Source: Vibrio gallicus (GTDB lineage: Bacteria > Pseudomonadota > Gammaproteobacteria > Enterobacterales > Vibrionaceae). From it: a stretch of 64,000 nucleotides of DNA. The notes under the pieces were generated by a model that had not been told where the DNA came from, did no database searches, and saw only the letters and a program-made list of their open reading frames with translations. The translations under genes were made by a program, and so were the position numbers. Every line of letters starts with the position of its first letter. Position 1 is the first letter of the stretch. Positions 7,657 to 17,101 of this stretch are shown here, in pieces. The stretch covers positions 310,001 through 374,000 of the forward strand of contig NZ_AP024872.1 in assembly GCF_024346875.1 (NCBI RefSeq), given 5' to 3'.

Positions 7657-9444
7657 ATGGATCTCAATATAATAATTGTCGGTATCTATTTCCTATTCTT
7701 GATTGCAATAGGATGGATGTTTAGAACGTTTACAAGTACCACTAGTGACTACTTCCGTGGGGGCGGTAGCATGCTATGGTGGATGGTTGGTGCGACTGCG
7801 TTTATGACTCAGTTTAGTGCTTGGACATTTACCGGTGCTGCTGGTAAAGCATACAGCGATGGCTTTGCCGTTGCAGTAATCTTCCTTGCTAACGCATTCG
7901 GTTACTTCATGAACTACGCTTATTTTGCGCCTAAGTTCCGTCAGCTACGTGTTGTTACGGTTATTGAAGCAATTCGTATGCGTTTTGGTAAGGTGAACGA
8001 GCAAGTATTTACTTGGTCTGGCATGCCTAACTCAGTGGTATCAGCAGGTGTTTGGTTGAACGCTCTGGCAATCATTGCTTCAGGTATCTTCGGTTTTGAT
8101 ATGAACACCACCATTATCGCAACGGGTCTTGTGGTTCTGGTTATGTCAGTAACAGGTGGCTCATGGGCGGTAATCGCATCTGACTTTATGCAGATGGTTA
8201 TCATCATGGCAGTAACCATTACTTGTGCTGTTGTTGCTATCATGCAAGGTGGCGGCGTTGGTGAAATTATCACTAACTTCCCAACCGATGAAGGCGCATC
8301 GTTTGTTTCTGGTAACAACCTTAATTATCTAAGCATCTTCGGTATCTGGGCGTTCTTCATCTTCGTTAAACAGTTCAGCATTACCAACAACATGCTTAAC
8401 TCTTATCGTTACCTAGCGGCTAAAGATTCAAAGAATGCTAAAAAAGCAGCACTACTTGCTTGCATTCTTATGACTATGGGTCCACTAATTTGGTTCATGC
8501 CTTCGTGGTTTATCGCAGGTCAAGGTGTTGATCTTGCCTCTATCTACCCTGAAGCAGGCTCTAAAGCTGGTGACTTTGCTTACCTATACTTTGTACGTGA
8601 GTTCATGCCAGCAGGTATGGTGGGTCTACTGATTGCCGCAATGTTTGCCGCTACCATGTCTTCTATGGATTCAGGTCTAAACCGTAACTCAGGTATCTTT
8701 GTTAAGAACTTCTACGAACCAATTCTACGTCCAAATGCGACAGAGAAAGAGCTAGTAGTTGTGTCTAAGCTGACTTCTACCTTCTTCGGTATTGCGATTA
8801 TCCTTGTGGCACTGTTCATCAACTCTCTAAAAGGTCTAAGCCTTTTCGATACCATGATGTACGTTGGTGCCCTAATTGGCTTCCCAATGACAATTCCAGC
8901 ATTCTGCGGCTTCTTTATCAAGAAGACTCCAGACTGGGCAGGTTGGGGTACGCTAGTGGTCGGCGCTATCGTTTCTTACTACGTTGGTTTTGTAATCACC
9001 GCAGACATGGTTCAGAACTGGTTCGGCCTTGAGCAACTAACTGGCCGTGAGTGGTCTGATATCAAAGTCGCAATTGGTCTAATTGGTCACATTGTATTTA
9101 CGGGCGGTTTCTTCATCCTATCTACATTGTTCTACAAGCCACTTCCAGCACATCGTCAAGCAGACGTAGACAAGTTCTTTGGTAACCTAGAGACGCCACT
9201 GGTTTCTGAATCTACAGCGCAGAAGAAACTGGATAACAAACAACGTCAAATGCTAGGCAAACTAATCGCGACTGCGGGTCTAGGTATCATGGCAATGTTC
9301 TTCTTACCAAATGACTTTGGTCCAAGCCTAATCTTCGTACTTTGTGGTGTGATTGTAGGTGGTGTTGGTGTACTTCTAATGAGAGCAGTAGATGCCTCTG
9401 TAGAAGACGAAACAGAAACACCAGTTGAAGAGGCTAAAGCGTAA
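7657..9444 (+). CDS. SSS-family sodium/solute symporter, second paralog
   Basis: This 595-residue protein aligns end to end with the first symporter: the N-termini (MDLNIIIVGIYFLFLIAIG), the GGG-SMLWWMVGATAF segment, RYLAAKDSKNAKKAALLAC and the AGWGTL region are nearly identical. It diverges mainly in outer loops (for example PTDEGASF) and the C-terminal tail, which ends in an acidic VEDETETPVEEA stretch. The start at 7657 is preferred to an upstream ATG at 7597 because it matches the paralog and has AAAGGT before it. It probably imports a related oligouronide with Na+. A strong terminator follows, so each paralog is its own unit. Confidence 0.85.
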   Translation: MDLNIIIVGIYFLFLIAIGWMFRTFTSTTSDYFRGGGSMLWWMVGATAFMTQFSAWTFTGAAGKAYSDGFAVAVIFLANAFGYFMNYAYFAPKFRQLRVVTVIEAIRMRFGKVNEQVFTWSGMPNSVVSAGVWLNALAIIASGIFGFDMNTTIIATGLVVLVMSVTGGSWAVIASDFMQMVIIMAVTITCAVVAIMQGGGVGEIITNFPTDEGASFVSGNNLNYLSIFGIWAFFIFVKQFSITNNMLNSYRYLAAKDSKNAKKAALLACILMTMGPLIWFMPSWFIAGQGVDLASIYPEAGSKAGDFAYLYFVREFMPAGMVGLLIAAMFAATMSSMDSGLNRNSGIFVKNFYEPILRPNATEKELVVVSKLTSTFFGIAIILVALFINSLKGLSLFDTMMYVGALIGFPMTIPAFCGFFIKKTPDWAGWGTLVVGAIVSYYVGFVITADMVQNWFGLEQLTGREWSDIKVAIGLIGHIVFTGGFFILSTLFYKPLPAHRQADVDKFFGNLETPLVSESTAQKKLDNKQRQMLGKLIATAGLGIMAMFFLPNDFGPSLIFVLCGVIVGGVGVLLMRAVDASVEDETETPVEEAKA

Positions 9445-9465
9445 ATACTTCTTTAACTCATCTTT

Positions 9466-9497
9466 AAAATGCGAGCCTTCGGGCTCGCATTTTTTTT
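9466..9497 (+). terminator. Rho-independent terminator of the second symporter
   Basis: ATGCGAGCC and GGCTCGCAT form a 9-bp stem with a TTCG tetraloop, followed by seven T residues. Confidence 0.92.
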
Positions 9498-9626
9498 ACC
9501 TGAACGTTTTTGCAAGAGAGGTCATTGCTTGGTTGTGTTTGGGTAACAATGGTTGTTGCTGGTATAAGCTCTTGAATGGTCTAACTTATAAGGTAGGTTT
9601 GAACTTAGCATAGTGTCGAGGCTCAT

Positions 9627-11435
9627 TTGGAAGAAATGGCAGCGTTAGGGATTGCCCTAGTGGGATTGTTGGGCCTAGCATGTCAGTGGCTGGCATGGCG
9701 GATGAAGTTACCTGCGATTTTATTTCTATTGATCGTGGGGATTTTGGCAGGCCCTGTGACTGGTTTCCTTAATCCGCAACAGATCCTGGGGGAGCAGTTC
9801 TTCGCGTTAGTTTCTTTGGCTGTGGCGGTGATCCTATTTGAGGGCAGTCTTACCTTAAATTTTTCTGAGATAAAGGGGGTAAATAAGACGGTATGGAGCA
9901 TAGTCTCTATCGGCGCGTTAGTGTCATGGGTGATAACCAGCTGCGCTACGCATTATCTGTTGGGGTTTGATTGGTCTATGGCGCTGTTGTTTGGCAGCTT
10001 AACCGTTGTTACTGGGCCCACAGTGATAGTGCCCTTGCTACGCACCGTACGCCCTAAAGCAAAGTTAGCCAATATTTTACGCTGGGAAGGGATCTTAATT
10101 GACCCTCTTGGCGCGCTGTTTGTGGTGATGGTCTATGAATTTATTGTAAGTAGCAGTTCACTACACAGCTTGCATGTATTTGCGTTGATCTTGGCTGTAG
10201 GCTTTGGGCTTGGAATTGCTGCGGGTGTTGCAACTGCGTATGCCATTCGTCATAGATTGTTACCTGAGTATCTACAGCCATTTGCGGTATTAGTGCTGGT
10301 CTTAGGGGTGTTTGCGATCTCAAACCACATAGAGTCCGAGTCTGGTCTGTTAACGGTTACCGTTATGGGGATGTGGCTGGCTAACGCGAAAGAGGTTGAT
10401 ATTAGAAATATTCTCCACTTTAAAGAAAACCTGACCATCATGTTTATTACGGGGCTGTTTATTTTACTGGCAGCGCGCATTGAATTAGACGATTTTAGCA
10501 CTCTTGGCATCAGCGCTGTGGTGTTGTTTGTGGTGATACAGTTAGTGTCGCGCCCGTTGTCGATCTTTATTTCCACTTTAGGTAGCAGTTTGAGCTTTAA
10601 GGAGAAGCTGTTCCTATCGTGGGTAGCACCGAGAGGGATTGTGGCCGCTTCGGTTTCGGCGCTGTTTGCTATCAAGTTGCATCAAATTGGCGTTGAAGAG
10701 GCGAAGCTGTTAGTACCTTTGATCTTTATGGTGATTATTGGCACCGTTGTACTTCAAAGCGGTACGGCACGTCCTTTAGCTAGGATACTTGGTGTTGCTG
10801 AGCCTGCACCAAGCGGTTTTTTGATCATCGGCGCTAACGATGTTGCTCGAAGTTTAGCTCTAGCCCTTAAAAAATATGACTGCCGAGTGATAGTTACTGA
10901 TTCTAACTGGGATTACATAAGCCAGGCCAAGATGGCAGGGCTTGAGTTCTATTATGGCAATCCGACTTCTTCTCATGCAGAAGAATACCTTAATTTGATC
11001 GGCGTGGGGCATGTCGCGGCGGTTACACCAGATAAACACTTTAATATTATGTCGTGTATGCAGTACTTATCTGACTACGGTTCTTTGCGGGTATTTTGTT
11101 TAAAAGACAAAAACAGTAATGGCAACAAGCATATGGTAGGTAACAGCGGTTTTGGTCAAGTGCTGTTTGATGGGAAACACAGTTTTAAAAAGTTGGCGAG
11201 CCTCATTAATCAAGGGGCGGAGATAAAGCATACTCGGTTGAGCGATAGCTTCACCTATCATGACTATCTTGAGCAGTATAAGGATTCGCTGGTGCAGACC
11301 TTATTTGTGGTATCTACCCAAAACCGTATCACAATTGTGGGTGAGGGGCAGGATCTTGCTCCACAAGAAGGTGAAATGGTGGTCTCGTTGATTAAAAAGA
11401 TATGGAGTGGCAATAATGATCGCCGAGCAGGTTGA
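9627..11435 (+). CDS. CPA1-type cation/proton antiporter with C-terminal TrkA-N-like domain
   Basis: Residues 1-390 hold about 12 hydrophobic segments with antiporter signatures: LFEGSLTLNFSEIK, TGPTVIVPLLR, the ion-binding EGILIDPLGA and WVAPRGIVAASVSALFAI. Residues about 395-520 form a Rossmann-like TrkA-N region (FLIIGANDVARSLALALKKY, then FYYGNPTS). It exchanges Na+ or K+ for protons across the inner membrane. The start is a TTG at 9627 with GAGG five bases before it; an in-frame ATG at 9636 is an alternative. An antiporter next to two Na+-driven symporters could help restore the Na+ gradient, but it may also be a general pH-homeostasis gene. Confidence 0.85.
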   Translation: MEEMAALGIALVGLLGLACQWLAWRMKLPAILFLLIVGILAGPVTGFLNPQQILGEQFFALVSLAVAVILFEGSLTLNFSEIKGVNKTVWSIVSIGALVSWVITSCATHYLLGFDWSMALLFGSLTVVTGPTVIVPLLRTVRPKAKLANILRWEGILIDPLGALFVVMVYEFIVSSSSLHSLHVFALILAVGFGLGIAAGVATAYAIRHRLLPEYLQPFAVLVLVLGVFAISNHIESESGLLTVTVMGMWLANAKEVDIRNILHFKENLTIMFITGLFILLAARIELDDFSTLGISAVVLFVVIQLVSRPLSIFISTLGSSLSFKEKLFLSWVAPRGIVAASVSALFAIKLHQIGVEEAKLLVPLIFMVIIGTVVLQSGTARPLARILGVAEPAPSGFLIIGANDVARSLALALKKYDCRVIVTDSNWDYISQAKMAGLEFYYGNPTSSHAEEYLNLIGVGHVAAVTPDKHFNIMSCMQYLSDYGSLRVFCLKDKNSNGNKHMVGNSGFGQVLFDGKHSFKKLASLINQGAEIKHTRLSDSFTYHDYLEQYKDSLVQTLFVVSTQNRITIVGEGQDLAPQEGEMVVSLIKKIWSGNNDRRAG

Positions 11436-11524
11436 ATAAGGCAGTTAGATCTAGGTGTATTGAGTGAACTTTGATAGTATTCTCGCCTTTAGTTTTAGGG
11501 TCGTTGACCTAATGAGTAAACAAT

Positions 11525-11725
11525 ATGAATCGCAAAAAGCGTATTAATGAAACCTTAAAATCGCGCCAAAAGAGAAAGAACGCTAAGCTGCATAAAAGCA
11601 GTAAGCCTCGCTATATCTCCAAAGCAGAGCGTGAAAAATTGGCGCAAGAACAAGCTCTAACTAGTGACGGATCAGAAAACACCGAATCTAAGCCAGATAC
11701 TGAAGCACAAGCAGCAGAGCTATAA
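11525..11725 (+). CDS. DUF2986 small basic protein
   Basis: A 66-residue protein with the opening MNRKKRINETLKSRQKRKNA and the core KPRYISKAEREKLAQE, the recognisable pattern of the DUF2986 family in Vibrio and relatives. The first half is strongly basic and the tail acidic. Function is unknown; the charge suggests nucleic-acid or ribosome contact, which is inference. It lies 89 bases after the antiporter gene in the same direction. Confidence 0.75.
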   Translation: MNRKKRINETLKSRQKRKNAKLHKSSKPRYISKAEREKLAQEQALTSDGSENTESKPDTEAQAAEL

Positions 11726-11765
11726 TCACAGCGTTAATTAATACAGCGTTGTAGTTTAAAACGCC

Positions 11766-12686
11766 TTAGTTGTTGTCACCATCTTGGCTAGCGGCAATCA
11801 AGCAGTTATAGAATGCACTTGAGGCTGGTGATAGCGAGCGCAGGTTATTTTTCAACGCTACCGAGAATTGGCTAACAAAGTGCCACTTTTCAGGTTGTAG
11901 AGCGACGATTTGCTCTTTGTAGTGATTATTCTCAATCAAATGGGTTGGAAGAAAACTAATGTGGGTCCCAGCTAAGGTGAGCATAAGCCCAGATTCGACA
12001 TGCCAGCCATCGAGCAGCTTTAGGTGTTGGTATTTTTGTACTTCGAGTAATTTGTACATTGTATCCGCTGCGTAGCCACCAACATTAATTCTTGCGCCCT
12101 CTAGTGAATACTGTTTTTGACGAAACCGTTCAGCAACATCTTTTCGGGCATACAGGTAGCTTTTTTCCTGAAACAAGGGCTGAATATGCATGTAAGCATG
12201 TGTCTGCAGACCATCTAGCACGACAATGACCATATCCAATTGGTTTTTCCCCAACTTATCATTAAGTTGTGTGTAATCACCGATCTCCAATGACAGATCA
12301 ACATCATCACTTAGTTGATAAAAACTTTCTATTGCCTTAGGTAGCGGGTTAGAAGCTAAAGATACCGTATTATCAAGGCATCCCACACGCACGTGACCGC
12401 TTAATTTTGATTGAACACCGCGAAGCTTGGCTGCGTAATCATGCAGCATTGTTGATATTTCGTTAGCATAGTTATAAACCTCTTGCCCCTCATTGGTCAG
12501 CTCAAAGCCACTTCTGCCTCGATTACACAGTGATACACCTAAGCTTTCTTCTAGGCTTTTTAGCTCTTTACTCAATACCGGCTGACTTAAGCCAGTACTG
12601 AGTGTCGCATTGCTAATTCCACCACTACTGACAATTTCGCTAAATAACTCTAGGCGTCGGAGGTTGCGCTTATCTAAGGTAATCAT
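11766..12686 (-). CDS. LysR-type transcriptional regulator, divergent from an NCS1 permease operon
   Basis: 306 residues with an N-terminal winged helix-turn-helix (NLRRLELFSEIVSSGGISNA, then SQPVLSKELKSLEESLG at about 30-50) and a two-lobed effector domain. It is transcribed away from the NCS1/DUF917/hydantoinase operon with about 110 bases between the starts, the usual arrangement for a LysR gene controlling its neighbour. Its ligand would then be the permease substrate or a breakdown product, but no ligand can be read from the sequence. Confidence 0.88.
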   Translation of the reverse strand: MITLDKRNLRRLELFSEIVSSGGISNATLSTGLSQPVLSKELKSLEESLGVSLCNRGRSGFELTNEGQEVYNYANEISTMLHDYAAKLRGVQSKLSGHVRVGCLDNTVSLASNPLPKAIESFYQLSDDVDLSLEIGDYTQLNDKLGKNQLDMVIVVLDGLQTHAYMHIQPLFQEKSYLYARKDVAERFRQKQYSLEGARINVGGYAADTMYKLLEVQKYQHLKLLDGWHVESGLMLTLAGTHISFLPTHLIENNHYKEQIVALQPEKWHFVSQFSVALKNNLRSLSPASSAFYNCLIAASQDGDNN

Positions 12687-12798
12687 TAATACATACCAAT
12701 TTACGAATGTTTGGATTCTATAATATTCATTTAATCATATGTAACAAGCTGTTAGTTTAAATTATGTCGAATAAGTGACTATTTATGTGAGAGAGCGG

Positions 12799-14100
12799 AT
12801 GTCAGATTTAAAGAAATCAAAAATGGATGATTTTGAGTTAGTGCCTGTTCCTGATTCAGCCAAGCGTTCTTGGTGGGTGATTAGCCTTATCTGGCTTGCC
12901 ATCGGGATAGATATATCAGGACTATTTTTAGGTGCGATCCTCAGTGAAGGGATGGCGATTCATGATGCGTTAATTGCCACCTTTATTGGGTCTTCAATTT
13001 TAGCGATATTGGCGATGCTATGTGCCAATATTGGGTTTCAAGCGGGTGTGTCTACGCCACTAGTGAGTACTGCTGTATTTGGGCGTAACGGCGGGAAATT
13101 ACTTGGGGCTATTAATGGTATCTCTTTGGTAGGTTGGTTTGCTTTCCAAGCTGATTTCTTTGCTCTTATATTAGTTGAAGCCCTTGGTAAAACAGGTATC
13201 GAGATCAGTCATTTTAGCGCATTGGTTGGTGGCGGTTTGTTGATGATGGTTACTGCTATTTATGGGGTTCGCGCATTAGGTAAACTATCGACGTGGTCGG
13301 TTCCATTGATGGTTACCTTGATAACTGTGGGTCTATATATGGCATCAGGAATGCCATCAACGCCGGCAAAGGAGATCGTTGCTCCTATGTCTATGGGCGA
13401 GGCGATCTCGTTTGTGATGTCTATTTGGATTTTAGCGGCTGTTGCCGCGCCAGATATCGCTCGCTATGCCAAAACGCGCCGTGACGCAATTCTTGGGGCT
13501 GGCTTTGGTTTCCTACTTGGAAACAGCGCCACTATAGTAGTTGCGTTATTACTTACCCACCTAACTGGTACTGATAACCTAGTCGAGGTGTTCTTTGGTC
13601 TGGGTCTTGGCTTGATGGCCATCATTATTTTGGTTTTTGCACAATGGACCACCAACAGTAGCAACTTGGTATCAGGGGCACTTGGGATGGCTGTCGCATT
13701 GCCAAAAGTGCCGCGTCCGGTATGGGTAGTGCTGATGACTATCGTAGGCTTGGCCATTGCACAGTTGGGTATGGTTGATAAATTTACAGCATTCTTGACC
13801 TTATTAGGGGTAACCATAGCGCCATCTGCCGGTGTGTATCTCGCACAATATTACTTTATCGATAAGAACGAATTTAATTTTGAAAGTATTGAAAAAGCGC
13901 AAGACTGGATGGGAAAAGGTTTACTGTCATGGGTATTTGGTAGTGCAGTAAGTGCTTGTACAGCAGGTGAGTTTTTAAATCTATTTACCTTAACAACGAT
14001 TTCAGCAATTGACGGTATTGTGGCTTCTTTGCTGGCATACCTCATTCTGAGCAAATTGGGTGCGCGTGGCAAGAATAAGGAAGCAGCAAGTGATTATTAG
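12799..14100 (+). CDS. NCS1-family permease, cytosine permease (CodB)-like
   Basis: About 433 residues with 12 hydrophobic segments. SAKRSWWVISLIWLAIGIDI near the N-terminus, GVSTPLVSTAVFGRNG and the PDIARYAKTRRDA segment are typical of the cytosine-permease branch of NCS1 transporters, which import nucleobases, hydantoins or allantoin with H+ or Na+. The ATG at 12799 is chosen because GAGAG precedes it; a GTG at 12775 is possible. The next gene overlaps its stop by 11 bases, so the three genes form an operon. The partner genes point to a ring-shaped amide such as a hydantoin as substrate, which is inference. Confidence 0.82.
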   Translation: MSDLKKSKMDDFELVPVPDSAKRSWWVISLIWLAIGIDISGLFLGAILSEGMAIHDALIATFIGSSILAILAMLCANIGFQAGVSTPLVSTAVFGRNGGKLLGAINGISLVGWFAFQADFFALILVEALGKTGIEISHFSALVGGGLLMMVTAIYGVRALGKLSTWSVPLMVTLITVGLYMASGMPSTPAKEIVAPMSMGEAISFVMSIWILAAVAAPDIARYAKTRRDAILGAGFGFLLGNSATIVVALLLTHLTGTDNLVEVFFGLGLGLMAIIILVFAQWTTNSSNLVSGALGMAVALPKVPRPVWVVLMTIVGLAIAQLGMVDKFTAFLTLLGVTIAPSAGVYLAQYYFIDKNEFNFESIEKAQDWMGKGLLSWVFGSAVSACTAGEFLNLFTLTTISAIDGIVASLLAYLILSKLGARGKNKEAASDY

Positions 14101-15217
14101 TGAGCAGATGATTGATGATATTGCGTTGGGTGCGACGGTTTTAGGTACGGGCGGTGGCGGCGATCCTTATAGCGGTGCGCTTATGGCGAAGGTTGCTATC
14201 CGAAATGCAAAACAGCCTGTCGAGATTATTGCTCTTGACCAAGTACAAGATGATTGGATGACGGTCCCTTCATCTATGATTGGCGCGCCAACGGTTTCTA
14301 TCGAAAAAATCAATTCAGAATCGCAAATGCTGGTGGCTTTTGAGGCGATGGAGCAGGCTCTAGGAGAAAAAGTGCAAGCGACCTTTCCGATTGAGGTTGG
14401 TGGATTTAACTCGTTGATCCCGATCTTAGTTGCGGCTCAAAAAGGGATCCCTGTAGTTGACTGTGACGCTATGGGGCGTGCTTTTCCAGAATCCCAGATG
14501 GTGACCTTTTACTTAGATGGTCTGCCGTCTGCACCAAATACACTTGCCGATGAAAAAGGCAACGTGGTTACTTTATATCCTTTAGATGGTGTTTGGTCAG
14601 AGCGTTTTGCACGTCCCATCACTGAAGAGATGGGCGGCTCTGCGGCGATGTGTGATTACCCAATGAAAGGGCATAATTTAAAACGCAGTGCGCTCAAGGG
14701 GACTCTTACGCAAGCTATGCAGATTGGTCAGGCAATTCGAGCTGCCAATAAGCAGGGCGAGAATGCGGTAGATGCAATACTTAATATTGTCGGTGGTAGC
14801 CGCATTGTCAGTGGCAAAATAGTAGATATTGAGCGCACCACAGCCGGAGGCTTTGTGACAGGTGGCGTCATCATTGAACGCCTCAATAAAGGCGAGACTG
14901 CACATCAACCAAAAGAGGTATATGTTCATTTCCAGAATGAGCTTTTACTTGCTCATGAAGGTAATAAAGCAAGCGACCTAAGTGCCGACTCCTTATTAGC
15001 AACTACCCCGGATTTGATCTCTATTCTCGACCATGAAACTGGGCAGCCTATAACAACGGAGCAACTTCGTTATGGTCAACGTATTGACCTTATCGCATAC
15101 CCTTGTGACCCTAAATGGCGCACCCCTAAGGGGATTGAGGTGGCGGGACCTGCCTACTTTGGTTACGACGTAGAATATAAAACCATAGAGCAATTATTAA
15201 TGGGAGGCGTAGCCTAA
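14090..15217 (+). CDS. DUF917-family protein
   Basis: About 376 residues. The opening VLGTGGGGDPYSGALMAK and VVDCDAMGRAFPESQM are hallmarks of DUF917, a family usually encoded beside hydantoinase/oxoprolinase subunits. The GTG at 14090 is the likely start: AAGGA lies nine bases upstream, whereas the frame from 14060 lies inside the permease gene. It overlaps the permease stop and shares a TAATG stop/start with the next gene, so translation is coupled through all three. The role is uncharacterised, most likely a subunit or partner of the next gene's ATP-dependent ring-opening enzyme. Confidence 0.8.
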   Translation: MIISEQMIDDIALGATVLGTGGGGDPYSGALMAKVAIRNAKQPVEIIALDQVQDDWMTVPSSMIGAPTVSIEKINSESQMLVAFEAMEQALGEKVQATFPIEVGGFNSLIPILVAAQKGIPVVDCDAMGRAFPESQMVTFYLDGLPSAPNTLADEKGNVVTLYPLDGVWSERFARPITEEMGGSAAMCDYPMKGHNLKRSALKGTLTQAMQIGQAIRAANKQGENAVDAILNIVGGSRIVSGKIVDIERTTAGGFVTGGVIIERLNKGETAHQPKEVYVHFQNELLLAHEGNKASDLSADSLLATTPDLISILDHETGQPITTEQLRYGQRIDLIAYPCDPKWRTPKGIEVAGPAYFGYDVEYKTIEQLLMGGVA

Positions 15218-16773
15218 TGCAGAAATTTCGTTTAGGCATAGATGTTGGTGGCACTAACACTGATGGGGTGTTACTTGATGCAAGGTTACAGTGTGTGGCC
15301 AAGATTAAAGTACCCACTTCCCATGACATTTTTACCGGTATCGATGCTGCTATACACGCGTTACTTGAACAAAGTGGTGCAACCGGCGCTCAGATCCAAC
15401 ACGCAATGCTAGGTACAACTCAGTGTACTAACGCTATTGTGGAGAAAAAAGGCCTGGACCGTGTGGGCATGATTCGCCTTGCTTTACCAAGTGGTAGTAG
15501 CGTGCCACCGCTTTGTGGTTGGAGTGAGTCTTGGCAGAGTTTATTGGGTGAACACTTTTATCAAGCCCATGGTGGCTATGAATATGATGGTCAACTCATT
15601 GCTGAGATCCAGCAGCAGGAGATCCGCCAATTGTGTCGCAAGATGCAAGGAAAAGTGGATTCTATCGCTATTTGTGGTGTGTTCTCGCCAGTTAATGGCT
15701 CTCAAGAGCTGCAAGTTGCGCAATGGGTTTTAGAAGAGTTGCCTGAGGTGAATATCTCCGTTTCTCACAAGGTTGGCAGTCTTGGGGTTCTTGAGCGTGA
15801 AAACGCCACTATCCTTAACGCGGCACTGCAAGGTACCGCTAAGCGATTTGTGGACGGGTTTTGTACTGCACTTCAGGCACATAATATAAAAGCTCAGCCC
15901 TATTTTGGACAAAACGATGGCACTTTGATGTCTCAAGACTTTGCCTTAAAGTACCCGATTTTGACCGTAGCTTGTGGTCCAACTAACTCGATTCGTGGTG
16001 CCAGCCATCTATCCAAGCTTAAACAAGCCATTGTGGTTGATGTAGGTGGTACTACCGCAGATATTGGGGCTTTAGTCCACGGTTATCCGCGAGAGTCGAG
16101 TATTGCAGTTGAGCTTGGTGAGGTAAGAACCAACTTTCGTATGCCTGATATTCTAGCGCTTGCGATTGGAGGTGGAACGATTGTCCGCCAAACTGAGCAA
16201 GGTGTTCGTTTAGGGCCAGATAGTGTAGGGCATCAGCTTCTTGAGCAAGCACAAAGCTTTGGTGGAGAGGTGTTAACCTTAACCGATGTGGCACTGAAAC
16301 TGAATAAACTGCAGTGGGATGCCAATACTTCCTTAACGCCATTATCGTTAGAGCTGTCTAAAGCCGAGCTTATCTATCAGCAGATGATTGATGTTGTAGA
16401 AGAGGGGATCGATAAGATGAAAACCTCAGCAGATAAGGTGCCAGTAATACTTGTAGGTGGCGGTAGTGCACTATTGCCAGACGAGTTTTCTGGGGTTAGT
16501 GAGGTTGTGCGTCCACAACATTTTGAAGTCGCTAATGCTATTGGTGTCGCTTTAGGTGAGATCTCCGGTCAGTTAGACAAAATTGTTCCAATTGAGCCAA
16601 GTGAGCGACAACAGGTTCTCGACAAGCTTCAAGCGCAGGCTAAAACTGCCGCTATTCAATCTGGTGCCTGTCCTGATAGCGTTTCGATTATCGAACGTAG
16701 CGAAATTCCTTTGAGTTATCTGCAGGGCAATATGGTGCATGTGAAGATCAAAGCGGCTGGAAAGATAGCGTAA
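15217..16773 (+). CDS. Hydantoinase/oxoprolinase family protein (HyuA-type, short form)
   Basis: 518 residues with the two ATPase-fold phosphate motifs of the family: LGIDVGGTNTDGVLLD at 7-22 and VVDVGGTTADIGALV near 270, plus ERENATILNAAL before the second half. The family cleaves hydantoin or 5-oxoproline rings using ATP. At 518 residues it is shorter than the 650-700 residues of classic HyuA and matches the form found with DUF917 and NCS1 permeases. It is the last gene of the operon. The true substrate is unknown. Confidence 0.82.
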   Translation: MQKFRLGIDVGGTNTDGVLLDARLQCVAKIKVPTSHDIFTGIDAAIHALLEQSGATGAQIQHAMLGTTQCTNAIVEKKGLDRVGMIRLALPSGSSVPPLCGWSESWQSLLGEHFYQAHGGYEYDGQLIAEIQQQEIRQLCRKMQGKVDSIAICGVFSPVNGSQELQVAQWVLEELPEVNISVSHKVGSLGVLERENATILNAALQGTAKRFVDGFCTALQAHNIKAQPYFGQNDGTLMSQDFALKYPILTVACGPTNSIRGASHLSKLKQAIVVDVGGTTADIGALVHGYPRESSIAVELGEVRTNFRMPDILALAIGGGTIVRQTEQGVRLGPDSVGHQLLEQAQSFGGEVLTLTDVALKLNKLQWDANTSLTPLSLELSKAELIYQQMIDVVEEGIDKMKTSADKVPVILVGGGSALLPDEFSGVSEVVRPQHFEVANAIGVALGEISGQLDKIVPIEPSERQQVLDKLQAQAKTAAIQSGACPDSVSIIERSEIPLSYLQGNMVHVKIKAAGKIA

Positions 16774-16792
16774 CTAATTGTAAAACAATCGA

Positions 16793-16826
16793 AAGAGTCT
16801 CCTAAATAATGGAGACTCTTTTTTTT
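16793..16826 (+). terminator. Rho-independent terminator of the NCS1/DUF917/hydantoinase operon
   Basis: AGAGTCTCC and GGAGACTCT pair around TAAATAAT, followed by a T run. Confidence 0.9.
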
Positions 16827-16915
16827 GAGTGGCCTAACCTGAATTCAAAGTTTCTGTATTACTCATACAATCAAGTTAATTAGTTGTGAGATTTAGTTTA
16901 GCGACTAAAGTGTAA

Positions 16916-16931
16916 TGTGCGTTAAATCACA
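16916..16931 (+). promoter_or_regulatory. CRP site upstream of the SDR gene
   Basis: TGTGC-GTTAAA-TCACA matches the CRP consensus TGTGA-N6-TCACA with one mismatch. It lies about 170 bases before the SDR start and would make the gene subject to catabolite control. Confidence 0.5.
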
Positions 16932-17016
16932 AAAATGGCATTAGGTAGAGGGAAGAATGTAAGTAAATGCGCTGTATACTCTTGATTCTTTCTAAAAGAT
17001 GCTTAACAATAGCCTT

Positions 17017-17029
17017 ATTGTAATACAAT
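17017..17029. promoter_or_regulatory. TTGTAATACAA operator before the SDR gene
   Basis: ATTGTAATACAAT is the most symmetrical copy of the motif, 72 bases upstream of the ATG. It links the SDR gene to the symporter genes 8-12 kb away. Confidence 0.55.
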
Positions 17030-17101
17030 TAAGGTTGTGGCACAGAATTCAAAATGATGGCTGTGATTAGAACCCGTACTTAACTCAAAGAGAGCATTAA
17101 T

